64,000 bases of DNA from Prosthecobacter dejongeii (GCF_014203045.1 NZ_JACHIF010000003.1:1-64000), one strand, 5' to 3'. Counted from the first letter of the stretch, positions 17,001 through 26,099 are shown. The notes: generated by a model not told the origin, from the letters alone. Translations and numbers: made by a program.

Positions 17001-17922
17001 CCTCCAGCTCCACCTCCTGCCACTGGCCTAACAAGGTTTTCCACTCCTGCACGGCCTGCTGCTGCTGCCAGCGGGTGGTGAGCTGCTTTTCCAGCGCGGG
17101 GGTGACGAGGGTGGGCAGGGGATCTGGCAACTGCGCGCCGTGTTTTTTCAGCGCCAGGGCTAGGCAGGTGAGGAACTCTGCCACGGTGCCTGGCGGCAGG
17201 CCGGTGGGCCAGAGGGTGATCTTTTGGTAACCCCAGGCGGTGCGGCCGCAGGCCTGGAGGAGGGTGGCTTGCTCGATCTTCGGCACGCGGTTCACCCACC
17301 ACGGCTCCACGGTGAGCAGGGCGGTGCGCGCGGCGGCAGTGAGCGGCTGGCTGAGCAAGGCGGTGACCTGGGCGGCCAGGCTGGGCGCGGTGGGCGGGTC
17401 ACTGGGGGCACTGCCGAGCGTGCGCGCAGGGGCAGACGTGGCCGTGGACTCTCCGTCTGGGCTCGGGGTGGATCCGTGGGGCGACCCGCCTGCCCCGCCT
17501 GCGGTGCGTGCGGGGCTATCGGGCCGCGGGGTGGCGGTGGTGGTGGGGAGAGGGCTGCGGTCGCGATCTGCAGTGGGGCTGCTGGTGCTGTGTGGGACGG
17601 GCTTCGGCGCGGCGGGGGTGAGGGTGGGGGCGTGTTTGCGCAGCTCCATCATGAGGGTGACGGTGTGGGCGCAGCGCGGGCCGCTGTCGCAGGAGCAGGC
17701 CGGGGTCAGGCCGATGTCGGTGAAGCGCAAGGTGACATTGAAAAGCTGATCCCCCTGCACCTTGGCGATGAGACCCAGCGGGGTGGCCTGCACGCTGCGC
17801 AAGGCGCGCTCCCGCATGAGGCCGATGGCGCGGGTGGCGATGTGTGAGGGCACCTCCTGGAGAAAGGCTTCCAACGTGGCGCGTTGGTTCACCGTGAGGG
17901 GGATGGAGGCGGCCACAGACAT
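14071..17922 (-). CDS. SWIM zinc-finger SNF2-family helicase
   Basis: The 1283-residue protein starts with a SWIM zinc finger at residues 76-86 (CxC...CxH), then a long GC-rich variable region. The Snf2 ATPase core has motif I DDMGLGKT near residue 822, motif II DEAQAIKN near 920 and the C-terminal lobe with GGSGLNLTAA and RTHRIGQQQ near 1227. These are the hallmarks of a Swi2/Snf2 translocase acting on DNA-protein complexes. The start at ATG 17922 (MSVAASIPLT) is chosen because the 70 codons upstream are Pro-rich with no family character and fall in repeat-like DNA. It has no operon partner and is bracketed by composite repeat units on both sides. The antisense strand has long spurious open frames because of its extreme GC bias. 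Confidence 0.9.
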   Translation of the reverse strand: MSVAASIPLTVNQRATLEAFLQEVPSHIATRAIGLMRERALRSVQATPLGLIAKVQGDQLFNVTLRFTDIGLTPACSCDSGPRCAHTVTLMMELRKHAPTLTPAAPKPVPHSTSSPTADRDRSPLPTTTATPRPDSPARTAGGAGGSPHGSTPSPDGESTATSAPARTLGSAPSDPPTAPSLAAQVTALLSQPLTAAARTALLTVEPWWVNRVPKIEQATLLQACGRTAWGYQKITLWPTGLPPGTVAEFLTCLALALKKHGAQLPDPLPTLVTPALEKQLTTRWQQQQAVQEWKTLLGQWQEVELEDDLPEPGPELRLMLHRAGASIQARQPDEADYGKISLKALRELCQPPPSRSGPGSSSADTPPRLSPGSALVLKAFQDPYGKLTGPEIPPLSEALNRCLTHLAKNPDLLREHAATEEGHPLHHVEEALTWQLTGPHTPTGHYHLHLRTAAGTVPEPPVALLPGSPTRYITAQAIYPLAYWPFKNERPAWPMAIPAAALESREGVNALAKLGVALPPTLAPRVQRVEAHIHLQAQIHRPSSSAGDHLRLQALATFDQAEIPCTWNGRRWVPHYRAAAHAPDAPTPGADTLIQVDKSALSPAAAWLRQMPLRPSADAPGQVEQKLTGRDWPETVAAWLTRRPPGLTVQLDAELASLRDGHLSGHLRLDLEQASTGLDWFDITVALDVGAHTLTPEERDLLLRAQGRWVKLPTQGWRRLDLHLTAAQEADLATLGLSARDFTGQPQRLHALQLQALAHAPTALLPAEATTRIQRRLEDLHTRVTPAQPATIQATLRPYQTQGFHFLAYLSTNHFGGVLADDMGLGKTLQALTWIAWLRAEQKASHPILVICPKSVQDNWRAEAHRFYPDLRVTVWDRRSAGKTGLDDTTDLLVIHYAQLRQHEAALTARPWGAAILDEAQAIKNPTSQSARAACALQAQHRLALTGTPIENRLLDLWSIFTFAMPGILGNRASFTRHFDASEDPLARRRLAARTRPFLLRRTKKEVAPDLPDRIEEDLLIEMEGPQARLYQAELKRARAQLLKVETTRQLDQARFSVLTSLLRLRQICCHPRLIGLNPEGDPAPRPNRKSSKKAIAAAPLDTDPAAEPAEPESAKLQALLEQLEPIIEEGQKALVFSQFVQMLHLIQEQTEAQGWTTFILTGDTEDRGALVAAFQAHEGPAVFLISLKAGGSGLNLTAASYVILYDPWWNPAVEAQAIDRTHRIGQQQTVIAYRLLMKGSLEEKIRLLQQQKGALAQDLLGEETFAQTLTLQDFHFLLSEG

Positions 17923-19496
17923 AAGGGGGAGGGGGGCAGAAAGCGGGAAGCGGGAAGCGGAAAAGGGGGCGGGGAGGTAAGCCGAGAAAGGGGAAGTTGG
18001 AAGGAGGAAGTGGGGGTGTTTTGAGGGGGCTTGTTTGGGGCGAACGGGGGTGGGGGCGTGTGGGGTGCGGTTTTTTTCGACAGGATTGACAGGATTGACA
18101 GTTGGGGTGTTTCTGGGAGAGGGTAGAATCATGATTGGTTAGGCGAGGATGGGTGCATAATGCGAGTCAAGTGGGGAGTGTGCGTCTGCGGGAGTACAGT
18201 ATTCATCACTCTCCGAGTGATGCGTTCGCCCCAAGGCAGCCCCGTCCGCCCCCATCCGAACGAGATCTGAAAGCGTGGGGCAAGTGAGGCGAACGACGGC
18301 GGGGGAGAGGTCTGTGCGCGCTGGGAAGGTTAGGCGAATAGGATATTCGCGCTCCGTCGAATGGCCTTCGGCGCTGTGGGAGTGGAGGGGCGGGCGGGAA
18401 AGTGGGGGTGGGCTTCTCGCGCCCCTCCAGGGCGCACCCTTTGCGGCATCGTTGGTTATTCTGCCGATCCGGGGGTTCTCAGTCGCTGCGCTCCTTTCAC
18501 CCCCGGCTAATGGCTTGCACCCCTCCAGGGCGCGGGGGAGGGGGCGGACGGGGCTGGCCCGTAGCTGCCTGCGCCAGCAGGTGGGAGGGGGAAAGGTGGC
18601 GTGGTGGATAACCAACGGAGGCCGTGAGGTTCAAGGGGCGACAGCGATCCCGCCGTCAGTTTGGGAAAGGAGCAATGGGGCGAACGCGTGCATAAGAACG
18701 GAGTTCCGCGAGGACGCAGAACTCAGCACGCGAGACGCGTGCGCTCCATGGCGGACGATGCTGGCCCGTAGCTGCCTGCGCCAGCAGGTGGGAGGGGGGA
18801 AGGTGGCGTGGTGGATACTGTACCTGCGGACGTGGCCGTTTCCCCGCCCTGGAGGGGCGAAAGATGAGTAGCCGGGGGTGGAGCGAGGCTTGGCGAGCGG
18901 GAACCCCCGGTATGGGTGGAATAACCAACGATGCGGCCAAGGGTGCGCCCTGGAGGGGCGCGAGAAGTGTCGCTTGCACCCTTTCGAGGTCGGTGGAGAT
19001 GGCCACGCTGCTGGCATCCCTCCAGGATGCGCCCTTGGGTGAGTGGGTGTTTTGGCCTGACCAGGGGTGCGTTCGTCCCGCACGCGGGACTCACTTTACC
19101 CCTGGCTACCGTCTGCGATGCCTCCGGCATCGGGGGACAGAGGGGGCGGACGACACGTGCTGGGGCGGACGCATCACTCGGAGAGTGATGGATACTGTAC
19201 TTGCGGACGTGGCCGTTCGCCCCGCGTGCGGGACGAGAAGACAATGCACGAACCCCAATCACCGACCCCCAAAGCCCTCTCCTGTCAATCCTGTCAATCC
19301 TGTCAAAAAAAACGGTGCCCCACACCCTATTATCACTGTTCGCCCCTCTCGCCGCCTAACCAATCATGATTCTACCCTTTCCGTGTGTTCCGCTCCTTCC
19401 GTGGTTGTCCTCCCAGCCCGTCCCGCGTGCGGAACGGGCCTGCAAGGCACGGAGTTCTGCGTCGAAGTGAACCGATTCATAAAAAACATTTGCCAC
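17923..19496. repeat. 1.6-kb intergenic repeat block between helicase and GntR operon
   Basis: No gene is seen. Modules in order: a GACAGGATT triplet repeat (18079-18101); composite unit with box TAGAATCATGATTGGTTAGG (18124), R-C 18204-18222, R-D 18332-18356 and R-B 18411-18533; R-G 18561-18610; R-F 18698-18756; R-G 18768-18818; R-B reversed 18845-18967; R-A 19010-19136; R-C 19172-19200; the inverse of the GACAGGATT repeat (19282-19304); the inverse of the AATCATGATT box (19351-19374); and R-E 19417-19438. The left and right edges carry the same two boxes in opposite orientation. Confidence 0.85.
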
Positions 19497-19517
19497 TGTA
19501 ACAGTTGTGCTGTTACA
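19497..19517. promoter_or_regulatory. Operator-like palindrome TGTAACAG-N5-CTGTTACA
   Basis: A perfect 8-bp inverted repeat lies 20 bp before the start codon of the GntR gene. YtrA-type regulators bind such palindromes ahead of their own operon, so this is very likely the autoregulatory operator of the four-gene transporter operon. Confidence 0.7.
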
Positions 19518-19536
19518 CTAAATACACGCAACGATC

Positions 19537-19920
19537 ATGCTTCCTTTTTCCCTCACCCTTCAAGATGGCATCCCGGTGTCGGACCAGATCCTTCTGGCCG
19601 TGCGCAAGGCGATGATGACGGGGCAGATGCGGGCGGGCGATGAGTTCCCCAGTGTGCGCACGCTGAGTGTGGAGCTGCGCATCAGCCCCACCACGGCCCA
19701 CAAGGTGGTGCTGCAACTGAAGGCGGCGGGATGGCTGGCCTCGCGCCCAGGCATCGGCATGGTGGTGACGGTGCCGGAGCAGCCGGGCGTGGCAGATCGC
19801 CTGGCGCAGATCACCCCGCAGTGCCGGGCGCTGCTGCAGGAGGCGGCAGAGCTGAATCTTTCCCCGGAACAGGTGCTGAAGCATCTGCGCAGTCTCATTT
19901 CCACCGAACCGAAGCCATGA
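19537..19920 (+). CDS. GntR-family regulator, YtrA subfamily
   Basis: At 127 residues this has the winged helix-turn-helix of GntR regulators (PVSDQILLAVRKAMMTGQM, FPSVRTLSVELRISPTTAHKVV, GWLASRPGIGMVV) and only a short helical C-terminus. That shape defines the YtrA subfamily, which controls ABC transporter operons, often in response to cell-wall-active agents. Its stop overlaps the next ATG in ATGA, so it is translationally coupled to the ATPase. A perfect palindrome stands just upstream. The natural signal cannot be deduced. Confidence 0.9.
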   Translation: MLPFSLTLQDGIPVSDQILLAVRKAMMTGQMRAGDEFPSVRTLSVELRISPTTAHKVVLQLKAAGWLASRPGIGMVVTVPEQPGVADRLAQITPQCRALLQEAAELNLSPEQVLKHLRSLISTEPKP

Positions 19921-20822
19921 TTGAGATCCACGAACTCCACAAACGTTTCCGCCAGACGGAAGCCGTCGCCGGTTTAAGCCTGAGTGTGCCTGCGGGCCAG
20001 GTGACGGCCTTTTTAGGGCCGAATGGCGCGGGTAAAAGCACCACCATCAAGTGCCTGCTGAATCTGCACCGGCCAGACCAGGGAAACATCACGGTGCTGG
20101 GCGTGGATTCGCGGCAGTTAGGCCCGGCGCAGTTCGCGCAGTTGGGCTACGTTTCGGAGAACATGGAGCTGCCGCTGTGGATGACGGTGGGGCAGTTTCT
20201 GGACTATTGCCGGCCGCTGTACCCGCAGTGGGACCGGGACTTTGAGCGGCAGCTTTTGCGCCAGTTTGACCTGCCGTTGCAGACGAAGTTGAAGGATCTT
20301 TCACGCGGCATGCGGATGAAGGCGGCGCTGCTGAGCAGCCTGGCGTATCGGCCGAAGTTGGTGGTGCTGGATGAGCCCTTCAGCGGGCTGGATCCGCTGG
20401 TGCGGGATGAGTTCATCCGGGGGCTGCTGGAGCTGACGGAGCAGGAGGGGTGGACGGTGCTGGTGTCTTCGCATGACATTGAGGAAGTGCAGCGGCTGGC
20501 GGATCGCATCGCCATCATCCATCGCGGGAAGCTGGCGCTGGCGGAGAGTCGCGAGTCCCTGCAGGCGCGGTTTCGCGCGGTGGAGGTGGTGCTGCCAGAG
20601 GCCGTGCCGGTGCCTGCCACGCTGCCGGCGGGGTGGATGCATGCGGAGCAGGCCGGGCGCACGCTGCGGTTCATCACGGGTGGGTTTCAGGAAGAGGCGG
20701 CGCTGGGGGCGGTGGTGCGGCAGGTCTTCCCTGGCGTGCAGCACCCAGAGGTGCGGGCGATGAGCCTGCGGGAGATCTTTGTTTCACTGGCACGGGCCTA
20801 TCGGCTGGAGGCACGGTCATGA
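19917..20822 (+). CDS. ABC transporter ATP-binding protein
   Basis: A 301-residue ATPase with Walker A GPNGAGKST at residues 34-42, a signature LSRGM in place of LSGGQ, Walker B LVVLDEPFSGLDPL and the H-loop SSHDIEEV. The C-terminal 80 residues form the extra domain seen in the BcrA/CcmA-type drug or lantibiotic exporter group. It would energise the two permeases that follow. The start is fixed by the ATGA overlap with the regulator; the longer open frame upstream is out-of-frame translation of the GntR gene. The stop overlaps the next start in the same way. Confidence 0.95.
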   Translation: MIEIHELHKRFRQTEAVAGLSLSVPAGQVTAFLGPNGAGKSTTIKCLLNLHRPDQGNITVLGVDSRQLGPAQFAQLGYVSENMELPLWMTVGQFLDYCRPLYPQWDRDFERQLLRQFDLPLQTKLKDLSRGMRMKAALLSSLAYRPKLVVLDEPFSGLDPLVRDEFIRGLLELTEQEGWTVLVSSHDIEEVQRLADRIAIIHRGKLALAESRESLQARFRAVEVVLPEAVPVPATLPAGWMHAEQAGRTLRFITGGFQEEAALGAVVRQVFPGVQHPEVRAMSLREIFVSLARAYRLEARS

Positions 20823-23386
20823 ACCTGACGTGGCATCATTTTAAAAAGGAGGCGCGCTGCATCCAGGGGCGGTGGTGCTTTTGGTTAGGCCTGCTAGGGC
20901 TGGATCTGGCGATGCAACTGGAGTGGCTGCAGCCCATGCAGATAGCTGAGGAGAACCGCGATCTTTCCTGGTGGCTGCATGCGGCGGTGCTGGCCACGGC
21001 GCTGCTGCTGGCGCTGGTGGGCTGTGCGGAGGATCGGCCCTCGAATGAGGCGGCGTTCATCGCCACGCGGCCACTGCCCCGGCGCAGTTATTTCCTAGCG
21101 CGGGGGTTGCTGGTGGGGCTGCTTTTCATGCTGCCGCTGGTACTGCAAGAGGGGGCGTATCTGGCGCTCTCGGGGCGGCCTGGGTTTGCCCTCTTCCAGG
21201 GCATGGGCGGTGCCGCAGCGGTGGCGGGGGCGTGGCTGTTGTGGGCGGTGCCGGGCGCGGCCCTGTGGAAGGCGTGGTGGCAGGCGCTGCTGGGCCTGCT
21301 GCTGCCGCTGGTGGGTCTGTGGCTGTGTGACTGGGTGGTGGTGGAGGGGCTGTCTCATCAGCGGTGGGTGAGTGAGGTGGCTAGCTTTTCCAAAGGGGCG
21401 TGGGTGGCAGTGGCGTGGGGTGGGCTGGGTCTGTGGGGGCTGCTGGCACTGTGGCACCAGCGGGCGGGGCTGGCCCTGGGACGGCGGCTGGGCGTGCTGC
21501 TGGCGCTGGCACCGCTGCTGTATGCGGGCCTGGTGGCCTGGGATCTGACGGTGGCCCCGTGGCTGCGGGAGGACCGCGCCCGCGTGGCGACGCTGGAGCA
21601 AGCGATGGAGATGCGCCTGCCGCGTGAGAAGCTGCGCCCGCTGCTGAAGGCGACGTATCAGGGGCGGCCAGCGACGCTGTTTTACGGGCAACTTCGCCCG
21701 CAAAATCTGCCGCCGCAGGTGGAGGTGCAGAACCGACTGAAAGGGGTGACGGCCACGCTGGCAGGGCAGCCGGTGCCCGCTCACGTGACGCAGGATGATG
21801 AGGTGCGGCTGGTGAGTGAGAGCCCGGTTTTTTTCCCAGGGCCGGTGCTGCATGCGCTGCCCGCTGGCACGGTGCTGCTGCCGCCCACGTCGCTGAGTTA
21901 CCGCTTCGGCGGGGATCCGCTGGAGCACGAGCTGGGTCGGGTGGAAAATGCAGTGACGGATGGACGCGCGGGGCCGCTGGTGCTGAGCAGCCAGTTTGAA
22001 ACCACCTGGTATGAATGGACGACGCTGGCGGATCTGCCGCTGGAGGTGGGCGCGCGGGCGGTGGATGCGGAGGTGGAGCTGATGCTGACGGATCTGCTGC
22101 CGGATACGGGGGGCTGGGCGCAGGCCAAACGTGGCGGGGAGCCGGGCGCGATGACGCTGGAATGCCGCATCCACCAGAGCCGGGCAGATGTGGGCCTGCA
22201 ACTGGTGCTGTACAGTCCAGAGCGGCGGCTGGCCTGGGCCCTGGGCGGTCACAGTGGGGTGGATGAATACCGCCCCCACTCCCGCCGCGCTACCCACACG
22301 GGCTGGCAGCGCAGCCTAACCAGGTTTTCTCAACAAGAGGTGCTGCGCTATGAGGATGGGCAGCCTGCAGCGGCCATGGGCAAACTGCGCCTGCGGGTGA
22401 TGAAACGCCGCTGCCTGGGCCGCAGTGAGTGGACTTGGCAGTCGCCACCGCTGGATCTCCAGCAGCACGTGCCGGGCGCACGAGACTGGTACTTTGCCAC
22501 CGGCAGCTGGACGCTGGGAGATCCCGTGACGCAACTGGCGCATCGCCTGGCCGCGCTGACAGCCCCTGGCCCGGAGGCCCCAGTGGAGGCCCAGCGCGAC
22601 TACGTGCTGGCCGTGCTGCGCAGCTTTCACGCCCTGCGCAAGGAGGCGAATAAAAAGGAGCAGTATGACCTGGTGGTGGCGAAGCTGCGCCCCTTTGCCG
22701 AGGCTCATCTGGACGTGCTGCTGGCCCTGCCTGCCAGTGCCGTAGCAGGGCCGACGAGCCCGGTCTTTCGTCTGGCTAACCAACTATGCAATGATACGCA
22801 TCGCGACTATGTGGTGTCACGGGTTTTAGAGGCGGACTGGATGGCAGCACTGGCGCAGACAAAGGGCTGGGGCGAGGCGGTGCGGGAACGCATGCTGCCC
22901 GCCATCCTGGCCGTGCCCCGGCATGAAAAGTACCTGCGCACGCTGATGCTGAGCTGGCAGGACCCCACCGTGCAGCGGCGGCAGGTGGAGGAGCTGCGCT
23001 TTTTCCCTGAGGCGGATACTTTTGAAACGCTCTACGCCGTGCCTGCTCTGCGCCCAGCGCTGGATGCCGTGGCCCGCGTGCTGGAGGCGGAGCTGCAACC
23101 CATGAGGGGCTGTGGCGCCTACATGCGCTCGCGGCTAGAGATCGCCGTCGCCCAGGGCAGTGCCCCCGCGCTGGACGTGGCCCTGGCCTGGGTGGCTGCG
23201 CTGCATCCCACGGACCGTGCGGGGGATGCTCCCGCGCTGCTGCCCTTCGCCCAGGGGCTGGCCGTGCGCCTAGGCCTGCCGCCGCCTCAGGGGGGGCTGA
23301 AGGAATATCCCCCGCTGTTTCGCGGCCTGCGTGCCGCCCAGTTCCACTACCAGCCTGCCCTGCGCACCTGGAGGAAAAAACCATGA
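20819..23386 (+). CDS. ABC transporter permease-like protein with large soluble domain (855 aa)
   Basis: The first 310 residues contain about six hydrophobic segments (LGLLGLDLAM, AAVLATALLLALVGC, GLLVGLLFMLPLVL, AGAWLLWAVPGAAL and others). The rest, about 540 residues, is soluble and probably extracytoplasmic or cytoplasmic depending on the segment count. It has no motif I recognise. The gene is coupled by ATGA overlaps to the ATPase before it and the permease after it, so it is a subunit of the same exporter. The size is far above that of a typical ABC-2 permease. The start at 20819 removes the out-of-frame extension of the open frame. Confidence 0.75.
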   Translation: MNLTWHHFKKEARCIQGRWCFWLGLLGLDLAMQLEWLQPMQIAEENRDLSWWLHAAVLATALLLALVGCAEDRPSNEAAFIATRPLPRRSYFLARGLLVGLLFMLPLVLQEGAYLALSGRPGFALFQGMGGAAAVAGAWLLWAVPGAALWKAWWQALLGLLLPLVGLWLCDWVVVEGLSHQRWVSEVASFSKGAWVAVAWGGLGLWGLLALWHQRAGLALGRRLGVLLALAPLLYAGLVAWDLTVAPWLREDRARVATLEQAMEMRLPREKLRPLLKATYQGRPATLFYGQLRPQNLPPQVEVQNRLKGVTATLAGQPVPAHVTQDDEVRLVSESPVFFPGPVLHALPAGTVLLPPTSLSYRFGGDPLEHELGRVENAVTDGRAGPLVLSSQFETTWYEWTTLADLPLEVGARAVDAEVELMLTDLLPDTGGWAQAKRGGEPGAMTLECRIHQSRADVGLQLVLYSPERRLAWALGGHSGVDEYRPHSRRATHTGWQRSLTRFSQQEVLRYEDGQPAAAMGKLRLRVMKRRCLGRSEWTWQSPPLDLQQHVPGARDWYFATGSWTLGDPVTQLAHRLAALTAPGPEAPVEAQRDYVLAVLRSFHALRKEANKKEQYDLVVAKLRPFAEAHLDVLLALPASAVAGPTSPVFRLANQLCNDTHRDYVVSRVLEADWMAALAQTKGWGEAVRERMLPAILAVPRHEKYLRTLMLSWQDPTVQRRQVEELRFFPEADTFETLYAVPALRPALDAVARVLEAELQPMRGCGAYMRSRLEIAVAQGSAPALDVALAWVAALHPTDRAGDAPALLPFAQGLAVRLGLPPPQGGLKEYPPLFRGLRAAQFHYQPALRTWRKKP

Positions 23387-25059
23387 CACCCGCCCCCACG
23401 CTCTCTTTCACCGACCAGGTGCGGCACCAGCTCCGCCGCGAGTGGCAGCAGCACCGCCTGTGGGCCCTGGCCCTGGTGGGCTTCATCGCCCTGCGCGCGG
23501 CCTACCTCACGCAGCCCTTTTGGCACGCCTTTGCGGGCTACAAAGGTGAGCCCTACTGGCTGCAGTACCTGGCCCTGTTTTTCCCTGCCATCCTCTTCAT
23601 GCGCGTGGTCATGGCAGAGCCGCTGGCCAGCACGGACCTGGGCACCCTCACGCGTCCGCTCAGCCGCTGGGCGCTGGTGGTGGGCAAAGGGGTCTTTCTC
23701 ACGCTGGCGGTGCTGCTGCCCTGGATACTGGCAGATGCGTGGCAGTGGCGCGGTTTTGGCCACAGCCCGGGCACCTGGGTGGCGCTGCTGCTGGGCAGTG
23801 CGCAGGCGGGGCTGATGCTGGCGCTGCTGTTCGGCGCGCTGGCCAGTCTGACCACGTCGGTGGCGCAGTTGTCGTTCCTTTTGTTAGGCCTGGTGGCCTT
23901 TTACGTCGGCATGGACATCGGGCTGACGGAGCTGCGCACCTTCATCCGCTGGAACCAGGCGGGCCGGACAGGTCCACCCTTTGGTCAGGCCAGTGCGTTT
24001 TTACATTCGCTGGCTTACCTGGTGCCCAGCCTCCTCTTTCTGGCGGTCCTCCTCGTGCAGGCCATCGGGCGGCGGCGCTGGCTCGCGGGTGCCCTGCTGG
24101 CGCTGGGCGTCACGCTAGGCTTGGCCGTGCCGCAGTTTTGGTTAGGCCTGAAGTGGCTGGAGCTGCCCCTGCCTGCCTACACGGGAAGCGCGCTGACCAT
24201 TACCCCCGGTCCTGCCCCCGCCCCGGTGGCTGGCCAGGCCCCGCAGCCCCTGTGGCCCACGCTGCACCTATCTGGCCTGCCCCCTCGGCACATGGCCATG
24301 GTGGTCCACTTTGCCCCAGCCGGGCTGGATCTGAACAAGGCGCGGGTGAACTGGCGCAAAAACCAGGACCCCTACTTCTGGATGGATGAAAACATGACGC
24401 AGCGGCAGCATGACCGGGCGAAGATTTTGTTAGGCCAGTACCCCAGCACCCAGCTCTCCTACACCAGCCCCTACTTTGGCCAGGTTAGACGTTCGCCTTT
24501 GAGCCAGGTCCTTGGCCCCACGCTGCCCACCCAGCCCTGGCAACTGCGCCTGGCGGTGTATGAGATGCGCAAGCTGGTGGACCTGCCCTTGGCCGATTTT
24601 CTCCACAGCCCGCCCAGCTTCCTGCTGAAGAGTGGTCGCCGCCTGGAATTCCAGCCGCTGCAGGAGACACGCAGCAGCTACCTGCTGCCCTGGACCGCTC
24701 GCTTTCAGACCAGTCGCCTGCTGCCCGCACCGCTTTTGTCGATGGATGACCTGCCGCGCTTTGGCGAAGGCGGTGTGGGCGGGGCCTGGGCCGTGCTGCG
24801 GGATGGGGCCGTAGGGGAAAATCATCTCCTGCCCACCCAGCAAGGGCGTGGCCATGCCCAGCGCAGCGGTCAGTTTCACGATGACGTGACCTACGGCTAC
24901 CAATTTCACCTGCCGAAACCCCAGGATCGCCAGGCCCTGACCGGCCTCACCCTGGACACCTGGATGAAAAAGGTGCGCGTGGAGATCTGGCTGCCCGAAC
25001 TCCGTGGCCTCACGGACGTGGACGTGACACCGGAACAGATGCAGCAGATGGTGAAGTGA
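23383..25059 (+). CDS. ABC transporter permease-like protein (558 aa)
   Basis: Hydrophobic segments appear at about residues 25-45, 65-85, 105-130, 140-185 and 215-255, followed by a soluble C-terminal region of about 300 residues. The layout is the same as in the preceding gene (membrane part first, soluble part last), so the two probably arose by duplication and form a heterodimeric membrane unit. It overlaps the upstream stop in ATGA and ends the operon; repeat DNA starts 60 bp later. The substrate is not predictable. Confidence 0.75.
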   Translation: MTPAPTLSFTDQVRHQLRREWQQHRLWALALVGFIALRAAYLTQPFWHAFAGYKGEPYWLQYLALFFPAILFMRVVMAEPLASTDLGTLTRPLSRWALVVGKGVFLTLAVLLPWILADAWQWRGFGHSPGTWVALLLGSAQAGLMLALLFGALASLTTSVAQLSFLLLGLVAFYVGMDIGLTELRTFIRWNQAGRTGPPFGQASAFLHSLAYLVPSLLFLAVLLVQAIGRRRWLAGALLALGVTLGLAVPQFWLGLKWLELPLPAYTGSALTITPGPAPAPVAGQAPQPLWPTLHLSGLPPRHMAMVVHFAPAGLDLNKARVNWRKNQDPYFWMDENMTQRQHDRAKILLGQYPSTQLSYTSPYFGQVRRSPLSQVLGPTLPTQPWQLRLAVYEMRKLVDLPLADFLHSPPSFLLKSGRRLEFQPLQETRSSYLLPWTARFQTSRLLPAPLLSMDDLPRFGEGGVGGAWAVLRDGAVGENHLLPTQQGRGHAQRSGQFHDDVTYGYQFHLPKPQDRQALTGLTLDTWMKKVRVEIWLPELRGLTDVDVTPEQMQQMVK

Positions 25060-25123
25060 GGGGGCATGACAGCAACCGCCAGTGCCAGAAAGAACGTGGT
25101 GTGACCAGGGGCGGACGCGGACC

Positions 25124-25899
25124 GCTGGCATCCCTCCAGGATGCGCCCCTGAGTGAGTGTGCGGTCTGGCCTAACCAGGGGTGCGTTTCACTTACCCCTG
25201 GCTACCTGCTTCGATGCCTCCGGCATCGGAGATTCTTGAGCCGAGGGGCGTGTGAAATGGTGGCGCGGGGTGCTTGGGGGGCCTTTAGCGAAAGAGATCG
25301 TTAGGTAACCCCACACAGCTAGCATCCCTCCAGGATGCGCCCCTGAGTGAGTGCGAGGTCTGGCCTAACCAGGGGTGCGTTTCACTTACCCCTGGCTATC
25401 CGCTGTGATGCCTCCGGCATCGGGGATTCTTGATCCGAGGCGCGTATGAAATGGTGGCGCGGGGTGCTTGGGGGGCCTTTAGCGAAAGAGGTCGTTAGGC
25501 AACCCCGCGCCGCTAGCATCCCTCCAGGATGCGCCCCTGAGTGAGTGTGAGGTCTGGCCTAACCAGGGGTGCGTTTCACTCACCCCTGGCTACCTGCTTC
25601 GATGCCTCCGGCATCGGAGATTCTTGAGCCGAGGCGCGTGTGAAATGGTGGCGCGGGGTGCTTGGGGGGCCTTTAGCGAAAGAGGTCGTTAGGCAACCCC
25701 GCGCCGCTGGCATCCCTCCAGGATGCGACGGTGAGTGGGTGCGTCTTTGGCCTAACCAGGGGTGCGTTTCACTCACCCCTGGCTACCCGCTGTGATGCCT
25801 CCGGCATCGGAGACCCTTGGTGAAAGGCGATTGTGAAAAGGTGGGGGTTTGGTTGCCTTTAGCGAACGAGCTCGTTTGGCACCCACGCCTCTTCGCGAT
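25124..25899. repeat. Tandem array of four 194-bp R-A units
   Basis: Units start at 25124, 25318, 25512 and 25706, exactly 194 bp apart. Each contains an R-A element (hairpin GCATCC-CTCCA-GGATGC, central hairpin CCAGGGGT...ACCCCTGG, hairpin GATGCC-TCC-GGCATC), then about 90 bp with GGTGCGGGGTGCTTGG and a CCTTTAGCGAA box. The last unit diverges in its second half. The inner GTCCCGC helix present in other R-A copies is missing here. Confidence 0.9.
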
Positions 25900-25985
25900 G
25901 ATCGCATACGCTCGCTCCTGCGGTTACATCAAACGACAGCTCTCACGGAACGATTTACTCAAGGCATCGCCTCAAGATTTCCCCG

Positions 25986-26099
25986 GATGCCGGAGGCATC
26001 CCAGCCGGTAGCCAGGGGTAAGTGAGCCCTAGCGAACGCACCCCTGGTTACGCCCAAAACACCCATTCACCCAAGGGCGCATCCTGGAGGGATGCCAGC
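25986..26099. repeat. R-A element, reverse orientation, next to RAYT
   Basis: This R-A copy faces the tandem array and ends 36 bp from the 3' end of the RAYT gene. It reads GATGCC-GGA-GGCATC, then GTAGCCAGGGGT, the second arm with a mismatch, and GCATCC-TGGAG-GGATGC. The GTAG directly 5' of the stem is the REP signature. Confidence 0.85.

Noticed and set aside
13816..17847. Several long plus-strand open frames opposite the SNF2 helicase (for example 13816-14619, 14986-15726, 17224-17847)
   Set aside because: They are Gly/Glu/Ala-rich translations of the complementary strand of a very GC-rich gene, with no motif. The minus-strand helicase motifs are unambiguous.
21095..22297. 400-codon minus-strand frame opposite the first permease
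   Set aside because: The product is extremely rich in Gln, His, Arg and Pro, typical of antisense translation; the plus-strand gene is fixed by ATGA overlaps on both sides.
25124..25899. Tandem array considered as CRISPR
   Set aside because: The period is 194 bp, the whole unit is repeated, there are no unique spacers and no cas genes in the window.
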